Shown in pieces: positions 23,860-34,170 of a DNA stretch of 64,000 nucleotides; position 1 is the first letter of the stretch; each line of letters opens with the position of its first letter. Origin of the DNA: Saccopteryx bilineata (Eukaryota; Chordata; Mammalia; Chiroptera; Emballonuridae); contig NC_089491.1 of the NCBI RefSeq assembly GCF_036850765.1, forward strand, positions 181,639,520 through 181,703,519, in the 5' to 3' direction. The position numbers were made by a program, and so were the translations under genes. Under the pieces are notes generated by a model that was not told where the DNA came from, ran no database searches, and saw only the letters and a list, made by a program, of their open reading frames with translations.

Positions 23860-24296
23860 TTTATTTTAAGACAGAGACAGAGAGAGAGACAGAGAGAGGG
23901 ACAATAGGACAGACAGACAGGAAGGGAGAGATGACAAACATTAATTTTACATTGCAGCTCTTTGTTGTAGCTTCTTAGTTGTTCATTGATTGCTTTCTCA
24001 TATGTGCATTGACTGGGGGGCTACAACAGAGCGAGTGACCTCTTGCTCAAGCCAGTGACCTGGGGCTCATGCCAGTGAACTTAGGCTTCAAGTCAGCAAC
24101 TTTGGGCTCAAGTCAGCGACTATGGGGTCATGACTATGATTTCACGCTCAAGCTAGTGACCCCTGAGCTCAAGCTGGTGAGCCTGCTCTCAAGTTGGTTG
24201 AGAACACGTTCAAGCTCATGTCCTCAAGGTTTTGAACCTGGGTCCTCTGAGTCCCAATCCAATACTCTATCCACTGTGCCACAACCTGGTCAGGGA
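23860..24296 (-). mobile_element. tRNA-derived SINE, family A, expanded body
   Basis: Head on the minus strand ends 'cctgaccaggttgtggcaca'. Duplication ATAAGGCTTATTTTAT (23844) and ATAAGGTTTATTTTAT (24297). At 437 bp it is over 100 bp longer than standard copies. The 'ctcaagccagtgacc' unit is present about eight times in diverged form. Confidence 0.93.
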
Positions 24297-24550
24297 ATAA
24301 GGTTTATTTTATAAATTTGTTTGCTAATATCCATTTCAACATTGTCCCTAACCTCCAATAACAGAAATGCTCTTTCTTTCCTAGTGCACAATAGCACCTT
24401 TTGCATGGAAAATTTTATGAACTGCTTTTATGTAGAAAGGAGGAAGCCTGAGAACCCTTCCAGCATCTATAATTTCTCAAGTGTCTTCAACTCAAAATGA
24501 TCAGTTTGCCAAAATGGCATATTTTGAGGTGGTGTATTTTCTGAACCTTT
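24297..24550 (-). mobile_element. ERVL-type LTR (MLT2-like), right part
   Basis: It continues the LTR after the SINE and ends with 'ccaaaatggcatattttgag' and 'ggtggtgtattttctgaacc', the typical end of MLT2-like LTRs read antisense. Confidence 0.6.
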
Positions 24551-24811
24551 TAACACATACACACAATCTTGGGTTTATTGAAGATTTTATTGAGAGTGAA
24601 AAACTTAAAAGGTTAATTTGACTTGTGTAGACAATATAGCACCTAAGAAGGCAAAAATATTTGTTCTGGTTTATTAGCTTAAAAGCAAATATTTTTATAT
24701 GAAGAGGTACATTTTTAAAGAACTATGAGGGAGTTTGCTGCCCAAATTCTGTTCCTATATAAGAGGATTTATGCTAATACCTCTGTTGAGAAAACAAGTG
24801 TGTTACAAGTG
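24551..24811. other. Non-coding stretch
   Basis: Nothing recognised; AT-rich. Confidence 0.5.
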
Positions 24812-25452
24812 TGTTAGGCTTGCTCGCTTTGTACTTTGCCTGATGGGTGCATGAGCATGGATATAAGGCCAGGGGCCACTGCTATGTAGCCATTCACATG
24901 CAAGTTCTCATTGAATTTGGACAGATGGTAAAGAAACAGCGAAGCCAAAAAATTGTGGGCCATTCCTTTATTAAGTCTTGCACCAGCCAACAAGCAAACA
25001 CTCAAGACTCCCAAAGCCATTGACACGTTCTTCAGTTCCACAGCCAGGAGAATCTTCTCCAGTTTCTCCCAGAATCAAAGGCCCCAGGAGTCTCAGTGGA
25101 GCTCGCAAAGCCCCTTACTTCTGGTTCCTCATTTGCACACCTTCTCCTCCGCACAAACTGGCTTCTTCAGCACTCTGCATCATCTCCTTTCTCACTCTGT
25201 AAACATGGCTTCTCTCTCTCTCCCTGCCAACATGGCTGCTTTCTCAACACCCTTCTCCTTCTCTTTTCAAAACTTTCTGGCCTGAAAACCTCTCCTCCAG
25301 CAAACATTAGCAAAACAATGGCCCTTCCCAAGCAGGAACATAATTTGAAATTTCACAGATCCACTTATACCTGGCGCTGCCCAGCTCCCAATGCAAACTA
25401 TAAGCGAGCAAACATAAAAATCATATTTTACAAACTTATTTGACCAACAACA
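24812..25452 (-). mobile_element. LTR of a class I-like ERV, minus orientation
   Basis: On the minus strand it starts TGTTGTTGGTCAAATAAG and ends GCAAGCCTAACA, giving TG...CA ends and 641 bp. AATAAAGG serves as a polyadenylation signal near 24970. Blocks match the oppositely oriented LTR at 25583: 'tttgctcgcttatagtttgc' versus 'tttgctcacttatactttgc', and 'tttaccatctg...gagaac' near the end. Its open frames (for example 24953-25285) lie inside the LTR and are not genes. No target duplication was found. Confidence 0.75.
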
Positions 25453-25582
25453 GGGCAGCACCATGTGTGTATAGTCTATGTAAGGCGATCAGTGCTTGTC
25501 CTCAGGGCAGTAGATTGTAAATTGCAGATTGCCTGCCAACATCGGGAAGGGGTCATTACCTGCTATTGTTTTCTAGAGTAGG

Positions 25583-26449
25583 TGTGGGTCAAATAAATTT
25601 GCAAATATGATGTACATGTTTGCTCACTTATACTTTGCATTGGCTGTGGGAGACAGGCTGTAAGCAGGCAGGGTTGTTATAACCTGAGGCTTAGTTTTAA
25701 AACTAAGCCTTTCCCACCCTGACTGTTGCATGATAGAGGGTGGTGCACTCTTATGAGGAATCCCATTATGCCTCAGATAAATGACTTTGTAACATAGACT
25801 TCCTTGTTTGTATATTGGAATAAAGGTTTTGATTTCTACACTATAAAATGGGGCAGAGGAGCCCATTCTAGAAAAGAGCAGAGAAAGACCACATGGAGGA
25901 GAGGAGAAGCAGCCAAGATGGCGGAGTGCTGAAGGAGAAACCAGTTTGTACAGTGTTTGTGCAGAGAGAAAGAAGAAAATGGGGAACAGAGGTGAATAAG
26001 GTTGGTGAGCTAGAAACCTTTGATTCTAGGAATCTCAGATAAGTCAGTGGCTTTGGGAGCCCTGAATGGAAAAGAAAGTGTTTTCCCACTGTGTGTATTT
26101 CTTGCCCGCCAGGTGCAACCTAGGATTAAAGCTAATGGTTCACCAGTTTTTGGCTCTGTTGTTTCATTACTGTCTGTCTGAATTAAATGCGAACCTGCAT
26201 GGGCCAGGCGGCTGTGATGGTGGCTGTGGCTACTGGCCATAAAGTAGGGGTTTTCCCTCCCACCACCCCCCATGCCTTTTTGCTAATTAGCCCTGAGAGA
26301 AGGTGGAGCAGTTTTCCTGTGTGCTTGCTCATCCACCATTGTAAGACTCTAAAAAATGGGATGGCTCACCATTTTCTGGCTCCACAGTAACTTTACCATC
26401 TGCTCGAATCCAGTGAGAACCTGCATGGCCACGGCCTCTGGCTTTTACA
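25583..26449 (+). mobile_element. LTR of the same family, plus orientation, with duplicated 3' end
   Basis: It begins near TGTGGGTCAAATAAATTTGC and ends GGCTTTTACA. A TATA-like CTATAAAATGGGG sits at about 25841. The central 'gcagccaagatggcggagtg' block is shared with the LTR at 50222. The last ~165 bp (26287-26449) repeats the preceding part (26056-26242): both contain AGCCCTGA..., a '...caccatttt/cagtttt...ggctc' block and 'gaacctgcatgg'. The exact 5' end is uncertain. Confidence 0.75.
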
Positions 26450-26645
26450 ACCTTCTACACACCAGATTTAAAATGCACTCTTCTCTGCTTTATAGATTGT
26501 TGTCTTAAGAGGGACTATGACTTGGTAAGAGGTGGGAATCTGTAGAACAAAAATCGCTACCAAGAAAAAATATTAAAATATATGGTATTCTTAAGATAGA
26601 TGAATATAAATATAAGTAGATACATAAATATATAACTTTGTAAAT
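26450..26645. other. AT-rich spacer
   Basis: Nothing recognised. Confidence 0.5.
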
Positions 26646-26659
26646 TATGGGTTGCTTTT

Positions 26660-26983
26660 TATTTTTTACATAGAGAGAGAGTCAGAGGGAGGGATAGATG
26701 GGGACAGACAGATAGGAATGGAGAGAGATGAGAAGCATTAATTATTAGTTTTTCGTTGCAACACCTTAGTTGTTCATTGATTGCTGTCTCATATGTGCCT
26801 TGACCAGGGGGCTACAGCAGACCGAGTAACCCCTTGCTCGAGCCAGCAACCTTGGGTCCAAGCTGGTGAGCTTTGCTCAAACCATAGGAGCCTGCACTCA
26901 AGCTGGTGACCTCCGGGTCTCGAACCTGGGTCCTCCGCATCCCAGTTCGACACTCTATCCACTGTGCCACCAACTGGTCAGGC
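26660..26983 (-). mobile_element. tRNA-derived SINE, family A
   Basis: On the minus strand it starts GCCTGACCAGTTGGTGGCAC with B box GGTTCGAGACC. Duplication TATGGGTTGCTTTT (26646) and TATGGGTTGTTTT (26984) with one difference. Confidence 0.94.
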
Positions 26984-26997
26984 TATGGGTTGTTTTG

Positions 26998-27955
26998 AAA
27001 TAAACAAAATCTAAAACTAAACGAAGATTTCAGATTTAATGTCAGAAAAATATTATCCACAATTTAATTTTCTGTTCACAGCTCCTATTTTCCTAATTTC
27101 TCTATGATATCATAGTGGAATGAAGTCTAGTATATAGTTTATAAGAATAGCGATACAATACACTGAACACTAGTCTTTGACAAAGAAAAAGAAACTATTT
27201 ATACTAGTATATGCCCAAGCACTCCTTTTTACTAAAGAATAATGATGACAGAAACTAAGGTGGTTTTTGTTAAAGGAACTCTGGTCAAAGCAAAGGACAT
27301 TTGATAATTAAATCCAAGGAGGCAGAAGTGAATGAAGACATACAAGAGGAAATGATTATTTGATTGTGGTTGAAAGACTGGAGCCTACAAAACCATGCAG
27401 ATTAGCAAACCAAAAGAGCCAGCACTCCTTCTGAGCTGTAATTTTCTGATTACAAAAAGGTATTAATTGGGTACTCACAATACCTACTAATTGCCAATGA
27501 TAAAAGTAAGGCTCCTGCTTCTAATTCCAAAACCTCTACTATATTTCTGTGAATGACACTTATGAATTTGCTCACTCTGTTTCCCCTATTATAAAAGCAC
27601 TCTTAGAAGTTTCATAGCTGTTTTGTATGCTTCTATATTTATAGACAGTTCTTATCAAAACAAGAAACAAATGAATTAGAAAAGTATTGTATGTGTAAAG
27701 AGTTATTTACATTATAACTCGTGGACAGTCATTTAAAATTATGTACCCATGGAGATCCTTTTTATATTAAAAAATAAAAGCTTTATGGTTGAACACCTGG
27801 TAAAATGCCACTCTATGGTATATAATCAATGCTTAATATTTTGAAAAACAAAATCTACCAAGTGAGGGATCTGGAGCTGAGTGAAGCAATACTAATAAAA
27901 TTAACAATGTTTAGGATTGAATATCTACTTTAAAACTCTTCTTTGTGGTTGCTAG
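26998..27955. other. Non-coding stretch
   Basis: AT-rich, no recognised element or gene. Confidence 0.5.
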
Positions 27956-28217
27956 TGTTGGAATCCATGGGAGTCTGAAAGACCAGAGTAACAGGCTTTA
28001 TTGAAAGGAAGAAAGGAACCCTGCCGGGCACTTCTCCCGGGGAGAAGAGCACTGGTACAAGCTAGGGGGACAAATATAGGGTCAAAAAGAATTTTGAGCA
28101 TGTGGGTGTTGAATCAAAAGTGCTGGTATGACTGGAGCCCCTCCTTGGCATGGCTTGTCAGCTTTTTGGAATTTCTCTGTCTCAGGGGCGGTAGTCCAGT
28201 TAGGGTGAGGTCTGACA
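27956..28217 (-). mobile_element. Possible LTR, minus orientation
   Basis: Read on the minus strand it runs from TGTCAGACCTCACCC to GGATTCCAACA. It has a TATA-like CCCTATATTTG, a GC-rich block with TCTTCTCCCCGGGAGAAG (a short palindrome), and AATAAAGCCTGTTACTC. This is the normal order of U3, R and U5. It does not match the other LTRs in the window. No target duplication or polypurine tract was found, so the 5' limit is a guess. Confidence 0.5.
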
Positions 28218-29022
28218 GATAAGTGAAACATCAAGAGGGCAGTTTGGAATACACATATCTATAATTTCTCAACTCTGTGGTTACATATAAAAGAAAGGCA
28301 GTTATTAATTTTATAATATATGGTGAGGGATGATGTGGAGAAAGAGGAGAAAAATTGGAAAATTATTGCTTCTTCTGGAGAGGACTCAAGAAAAGAACCT
28401 TGCCAAGCCAAGTGCTCCATCCAGTTAAGGAGGTCATCAATTTTCATGTTGTTAGGTCTGAACCATGCAATGTCTTTGAAAACCTGAGTGAGGAAGTAAA
28501 AAATTTTGCGAGGTAATAATTGTTAGTTGCTTGCTGCGAGTGCCGATTGGACAAAGTGACATGGTGATACATGGTCTCCTGGATGAGTCTCATGAGACAT
28601 GCTGGTCTGGTTCCTCTTGAATGGGAGGACATGTGGAGATTTTTAGAGACAAGGAACCTGTTGGAGTAAGTTTTGAGAAGGACTGAGTATGTGTGCTTAA
28701 AAGGAAGGGGGTTTGGAGAACATTCAGGAGGGAATTTCTCAGGCTGAGGGCAGCTTCTTCCTGCTGTCATCCCTACCTATTTGATATTTCCCTCGTGAAG
28801 TTCTCCTTGGGGTATTGGGAAATAGGAGTGTAGGAAAATTTGATTGTAGGTAATCCTAGAGATTTCTCTCATCTGGGCCTGTAGGAACTTGATAAAGAAG
28901 GGGGCAAGTATTTGGAGATCAGGAATGCAGAGATAAGGAGAGTTGTATAGCAGGAGTGAAAGTTCTTCCATGGTAAAGTTAGAGATATTCTTTCCTGGAA
29001 TCCCTGGAGAGAGCAGTTAGCT
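28218..29022 (-). other. Unassigned, possibly ERV internal sequence, minus strand
   Basis: It lies between the possible minus-strand LTR and the start of element A. Minus-strand frames at 28444-28770 (108 codons) and 28777-28971 (64 codons) are open, but I could not match them to gag, pol or env. It may be the 3' internal part of the element that owns the LTR at 27956, or unrelated DNA. Confidence 0.35.
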
Positions 29023-29025
29023 TGA

Positions 29026-29553
29026 GCTAAAAGAAATGTTTCATGCCCTGTACCCCTTCTGGGTCGAGACATTCTACACAGTCTCGGAGCCACTATCCAG
29101 CTGACATTATCTTCTCACCTACTCCTACCACTCCTGACTAAAGACTCTCCCACTACCACAGATCACTATAACCCGGTCACACCTCCTATTCCACCGGATG
29201 TTGTCAACCCTCAGGTCTGGGACACTTTTACCCCTGTGGTAGCAACCCATCACCCACCTGTACACATCTGCTTAAAGAATCCCTCCCAATTTCCATCTAG
29301 GCCCCAATTCCCTATTTCAGCAAGTCACCACCAGGGCCTTAAACCCATAATTACCTGCCTCTTAAACCAAGGCTTACTCATCCCCACAGAATCTCCCTGA
29401 AATACCCCCATCCTTCCTGTTCGAAAACCTTCAGGAGCTTATCGCCTCATACAAGACTTACGCCTAATCAATGAGGCAGTAGTTCCCTTCCATCCAGTAG
29501 TCCCTAATCCCTACACATTACTGTCACACATTCCATCAGACACCACTCACTTC
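29026..29553 (+). pseudogene. pol: ERV element A: protease tail and N-terminal reverse transcriptase, broken
   Basis: The frame carries the protease C-terminal signature PLLGRDILHSLGATI near 29050-29095, then a linker and the RT fingers with PVRKPSGAYRLIQDLR (about 29416-29463). Upstream of 29026 there is an in-frame TGA at 29023, and no protease active site, gag or 5' LTR can be found, so element A is truncated on its left. A second in-frame TGA at 29398 lies just before the NTPILPV motif, where related RTs normally have a Trp. The frame is the same as in the following segment. This is an inactive gamma-type ERV remnant. Confidence 0.9.
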
Positions 29554-31221
29554 ATGGTCTTAGATTTCAAGGATGCCTTCTTTACCATTCCTCTATACCC
29601 TGACTCTTACTTTCTGTTTGCCTTTACTTGGACTGATCCAGAAACTAATGCAACCCAGCAGCTTACGTGGACCATCCTGCCCCAGGGGTTCAGAGACAGC
29701 CCACACCTGTTTGGACAGATGCTGGCTCGGGATTTAGCTGCATGCGATCTCGAGACCAGTACTCTCTTACAATATGTAGATGACCTACTTATCTGCAGTC
29801 CCTCCCTGTCTGCCTCAAGAAGACACACAGCTACCCTTCTTAACTTTCTTGCCATGAAGGGATATCATGTCTCCTCTACTAAGGCTCAACTTCACTCTCA
29901 GTCTGTAGTCTATCTGGGCATCGCCTTGACTCCCACCACCCGAGGTCTCACCCTAGATCGAGCTCAGACTATCTGCAGTCTCCACCCACCTACCACTGCT
30001 GATCAGATTCTTTCTTTCCTTGGTCTAATAGGTTTTTTTAGACACTGGATTCCCAATTTTGCTCTCTTAGCCAAACCCCTCTACGGGTCTGCAAAAGAGA
30101 CTCCTACGGGACCTCTCACATGCCCCAACACCATCAAGAGGGCTTTCTGTACCCTTCGAGATGCCCTCATCTCCTCTCCCCCTCTCGCTTTACCTGACTC
30201 CAGATGCCCCTTCCATCTTTTCACTGATGAAAAGCACAATAATGCTATTGGCATGTTAACTCAATCTGTGGGGCCTACATACTACCCCGTGGCATATCTC
30301 TCTAAAAATCTGGACACCACCGTCAAAGGCTGGCAGCCCTGCCTTTGGGCACTGGGTGCAGCAGCTGAACTCACCAAGGAGGCTACTAAGCTCACCCTTT
30401 CTCAACCCATCACTGTATTCTCCTCCCACAGGCTCACTGACCGCCTTTCACACAAATCTCTTTCTCTGTTAAGTCCTTCTCACCTACAAGAATTTCACCT
30501 CCTGTTCATCAAAAACCCTTCAGTCACTCTTTTACCCTCTCCCAGACTCAACCCAGCCACTCTACTGCCAGCTCCAGCAACACTTCCGGAACCCACTCAC
30601 TCCTGTACGGAACTAATAGATTTCCTCAACAGGCCTCGAGATGGATTATCAGATTCTCCTTTAAAAGATCCAGATCTAATACTCTTTGTAGATGGAAGTT
30701 CTGTACAGGGACCTGATGGACGACGATGGGCAGCCTACATGGTGGTCACCACCTCCTCCACCCTAGAAGCTCAACAGCTGCCAGAGGGCACCACCTCCCA
30801 GAAAACAGAGCTGATTGCCTTCACGTGGGCACTCACTCTGACCCAGGGAAAATGCGTAACTATATATACTGACTCTAAATATGCTTTTCTTATCACCCAC
30901 AGCCACTCTGCCCTCTGGAAGGAAAGGGGCTTCCTCACTACCAGGGGCTCCCCCATAATCAATGCTACCCTCATTTCTAAACTTTTGCAGGCATTACAGC
31001 TTCCTGCTGAGGTGGCCTTGGTGCATTGTAGGGGCCATCAAACCTCTCAGGTCCCGGTGGCCTTGGGAAATGCTCGGGCCGACGCGACAGCTCGAAAGAT
31101 CACCCTGGGAGTCTACCCCTCTCCTCTCATGTTTCTCTCCACCTCCTTGAAACCTTTCTACACTACTGAGGAAGAACAGGCCCCCCTCAAAAAGGGTGGA
31201 GATGTGTGCAACCAGGGATGA
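29554..31221 (+). pseudogene. pol: ERV element A: reverse transcriptase, connection and RNase H
   Basis: The longest open segment in the window (555 codons). RT palm: LDFKDAFFTIPL holds the first catalytic Asp, and YVDD at 29773-29784 holds the other two. PQGFRDSPHLFGQ lies between them. The thumb and connection follow (FLGLIGFFRHWIPNF). The RNase H domain starts near 30680 and keeps all four acidic residues: Asp in FVDGSS (30691), Glu in KTELIAF (30808), Asp in YTDSKYAF (30871) and Asp in ARADATA (31081). A premature TGA at 31219 separates it from integrase in the same frame. The ATG at 29554 is only an internal Met. The layout is class I (gamma-type) ERV. Catalytic residues survive, but neighbouring stops make the gene dead. 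Confidence 0.95.
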
Positions 31222-31776
31222 ATATTCCTTGGAGATAGAATTGCCTTACCAAAAGAACAGGCTGAAACTCTCCTTTCTGATATCCACTGTTCCTTACACA
31301 TAGGGCCAAAAGCTCTCTATCGGTTCTTACAACCACTCTTTTTCTTCCCAGGCCTCCAGCAGACTATCAAAAAGGTACACGCAGCATGCACTATCTGTTT
31401 CAAAACCTCTACACAAGGGGGACTCTGCCCCCACTTCCCTACTCATCAACTGAGGGGGCACGTGCCAGGCCAGGATTGGAAGATTGACTTCACTCATATG
31501 TCCCCTCACAAAACACTCCGTTATCTCTTAGCTTTTGTTGACACCTTTTCAGGATGAATAGAAGCCTTTCCAACTTCTCGAGAGACAGCAGACACTGTTG
31601 CCTCCATTCTCATTGAAAACATCATCCTGCGGTTTGGACTGCCGACTACCATCCAATCAGACAACGGCCCTGCCTTCACTGCCCAAATAGTCTAGCAGGT
31701 TGCCACCTCTCTCAACATCACCTGGAAACTCCACATACCCTATCACCCTCAATCATCAGGTAAGGTGGAAAGGGCC

Positions 31777-31824
31777 CATGGCATCAGGATGGCCTTTTCA
31801 TCCTGATGCCATGTCATCAGGATG
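31777..31824. repeat. Palindromic insertion inside the integrase gene
   Basis: CATGGCATCAGGATG (31777-31791) and CATCCTGATGCCATG (31799-31813) are perfect 15-bp inverted arms around a 7-base loop. A third, direct copy CATCAGGATG follows at 31815-31824. The net effect is a 33-bp in-frame insertion just after the catalytic Glu motif. Confidence 0.9.
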
Positions 31825-31911
31825 AAAGGTTTAGTTAGTCAGCTAACTAAACTTTCCATTGAGACCAGACTCTCCTGGCCAAACATCCTCCCCCTGGCAC
31901 TCACTAGAATT

Positions 31912-32053
31912 AGGGCGACCCCGTGAAACCCCACTGGACTCAGTCCCTTTGAGCTGGTTTATGGTAGACCATTCCTAATCAGGGCAACCCCGCGAAACCC
32001 CACTGGACTCAGCCACTTTGAGCTGGTTTACATACGGTAGACCATTCCTAATT
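31912..32053 (+). repeat. Tandem duplication of about 70 bp in integrase
   Basis: Copy 1 is 31912-31980 (69 bp) and copy 2 is 31981-32053 (73 bp). They share 'gaaaccccactggactcag', 'tttgagctggttta' and 'ggtagaccattcctaat'. Copy 2 has 4 extra bases near 32031. Where copy 1 has TGA (31924), copy 2 has CGA. Confidence 0.92.
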
Positions 32054-32375
32054 AATCACAGCTTACCTGTCAACCCCCATCCTCTTGCCACGTACCTCCC
32101 CTTTCTGTCTTTACTTCACCATCTTGTCAGGGAACACGCGGACTGGACCCTTCCTCCCATAGGGGGGGCCAGATGAAACACAGCCAGCGGTCCCCCTCCA
32201 ACCAGGAGACAGCTTTCTTCTAAGGGAGCTCCAGCCTGGCTCCCTACAGCCCATATGGACGGGACCCCATACAGTAATACTGACTACTCCTACTGAAGCT
32301 AAGCTCCTAGGGCAAACACCTTGGTATCATGTCTCTCACCTCACCTCAAACTTGCTCCCATACAGAATTGTTGGG

Positions 32376-32879
32376 AGTCAGAACCATTGGGCCTTACTCG
32401 TCTGCAGCTTACCAAAAAATTGGGCCATGCAGACCCTCATGTTGCTCCTGTCCCTCCCACCAGGAACCAGCCACCAGAGTGAGCTGAAGCAGGGAGCAAT
32501 GCTGTTCAGTAAGACTGGCCTGATAAAAAAAAAAGCTTCAATCTGAACTGTCTGCAAGAAAAATTAAGCAAAAACCTCTCCTCTTACAACCTGCTTAACT
32601 CCTAATAGCAGCCACCTATTCTTACCTGGGCTGCCCGTATCCTACCTAAATCTTCTTCTAATTATCAGCGTATAACTCATATTTGCCTCTCTTTTTAAAA
32701 AAAAATTCTTACAGAACCGCACCAGCGAAGTTTCTCAACTCATGGCCAAACACGGATGTTCCTCCTGACACCCCTCAAAACCACCACCTTCTGATCTCCT
32801 CCTCCCCATGATGCCCCTAATCAGCAGGAAGTAGCCAGACAAATAAGCGGTGCCCCTTATTAACGCAAAAAGATCGTAA
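32376..32879 (+). other. Element A 3' internal region, no env
   Basis: Only about 500 bp separates the integrase end from the 3' LTR, far too little for an env gene. Frames are closed. The last ~230 bp ('gaagtttctcaactcatggc', 'tgttcctcctgacacccctc', 'gcaggaagtagccagac') closely match the region before the 3' LTR of element B (about 42900-43070). The polypurine tract is weak or decayed ('caaaaagatcgtaa'). Confidence 0.75.
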
Positions 32880-33234
32880 TGTAAGGTCGGTGGATAGAGG
32901 GATGGTCACGTGGGGAACCCAGGCCCGCGAACTTTGGCTAGGACCATCCACAGCCAAGCAAGCAAAAAGAAACTTCCTAGGACTCCTTGGAAAAAAAGCG
33001 ACCGACTTGTCAGCCAGTAAGATTTTACTATGTTATATTAGCCCGACTTCCCTAGAGGGACCCCTTTTTAAAATATACCCACGTGGTCTCTCCGTGCGTG
33101 ATTTTCCTGACTTCCATCTTACAGGCCAGTGAGTCTCGTCCGGGGAACGCTTTGTACTGAATAAAGCCTTTTGAACTTACCACACTTGGTGGCTCCGAGA
33201 CCTGTTCCCTCTCGGCGGGGAAAAATACCTTACA
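32880..33234 (+). mobile_element. 3' LTR of element A
   Basis: 355 bp, starts TGTAAGGTCGGTGG and ends ATACCTTACA. It has a TTTAAAATATACC TATA-like box near 33067 and AATAAA at 33160-33165. It clearly belongs to the same family as the LTRs at 40801 and 43071 (shared 'ggtcacgtggggaac', 'gaactttggct', 'ccctagagggacccc'). The 5' LTR of element A is missing, so no target duplication can be tested. Confidence 0.93.
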
Positions 33235-34170
33235 CTATGGATTATCCCCGTGTGGATGCCTCACAGGGCGGAGAAAGGAGATCCCATCTGCTGGTCCCAG
33301 CAAGATTGAGATAACAGAGGAACGAGAATGGAGATGCGTCTGAAGCACAGTAAGTTATACCGGGCAAGGAAAGCTAGCTGAGGTCCTGCCCTATGGGGCA
33401 GAAGGGAGGCCTGATCATCCTCTGAAGAGTCACTATCGCACTCCATAGGTTAGGAGCGGCAACTGTGCACTCCCCACAGGTGTGGGGAGTGGTCCCCACA
33501 ACAGTAGTGACTCATCGCCCTCCACAGGTTGTGGGGAATGGGCACCACAGGTTCGGGTTAGGAGTGGTGACTTGTCATCCTCTACTGGTGTGTGGGAGGT
33601 TGTGTGGAAAAGAGTGAGTGTGGAGTGAACAAGACAGACACAGGAAGAGGGTCCTAACTCTCTCCCACAGAGCCAAAACTAGTGTTGGGTCCCAAATCAG
33701 ATTTTTTTAGGGTATCTCATACAGCTAGGAGGCAGAATTGCGCGCTAACAGCTTATATCAGCTCACCATAAGCCAGAGGACCTGCTATTCCCGCGAGGGG
33801 AGCAGCTGGTGATGGTCTGAAGCAAGTGACATCCTCTCCAAAGTTCCCCTACCCTTCCCTATATCCTTCGTGTGGCATGATTGTTGTCTGTCGTAGGAGG
33901 CATGGGAGGTTCACAGGGGAAACCTACTCCTTTAGCCACAATGGTTAAGCATTTTAAGAAAAAGTTCTCAGGGGATTATGGAGTTACTATGTGTGAATCT
34001 TGAGAAACTTGTGTGAAGTAGAGGGCCAACTTTTGGGGTAGGTTGGCCAGCAGAAGGAAGCTTGGATAGGTCTGTTGTACAGGTGTGGCAGGTAGTCACT
34101 AGAGGTCCAGTCCACCCAGATCAGCCACCGGTGCCAGAAAGTTTAAACTTTAGCGAGTTAGAGGAAGCAG
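33235..34170 (-). other. Element C region downstream of gag, minus strand
   Basis: This follows gag of the minus-strand ERV and should correspond to protease and beyond, but no protease active site is visible and frames are closed. A block at 33430-33610 contains degenerate repeats of 'ccccacaggtgtgggg'-like units. It may be a decayed internal region or an unrelated insertion. It abuts the LTR of element A, so elements A and C are convergent. Confidence 0.45.

Larger units (their letters stand above)
31222..32375 (+). pseudogene. pol: ERV element A: integrase, broken
   Basis: It continues the pol frame. The zinc-binding His/Cys pairs appear as IHCSLHIG and ACTICF (about 31282-31400). The catalytic triad is present: Asp in WKIDFTHM (31486), Asp in QSDNGPAF (31660) and Glu in GKVERAHG (31768), with the standard 35-residue gap between the last two. 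The C-terminal domain with QPGDSF and WTGPHTVILTTPTEAKLLG follows (about 32200-32330). Breaks: in-frame stops at 31555 (TGA), 31693 (TAG), 31804 (TGA, in an inserted palindrome), 31924 (TGA) and 32038 (TAG), plus a 4-bp frameshift in a tandem duplication. It lies directly before the env-less 3' region. Confidence 0.93.

Noticed and set aside
24953..25443. 110- and 115-codon frames
   Set aside because: They lie inside the minus-oriented LTR, which has TG...CA ends and relatives at 25583 and 50222.
27956..28440. 3' LTR of element C
   Set aside because: It is in the same orientation as C but shows no similarity to the 36150-36504 LTR, so it must belong to another element or be no LTR.
28869..29093. 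74-codon minus-strand frame
   Set aside because: It overlaps the plus-strand protease/RT signature of element A antisense and has no match of its own.
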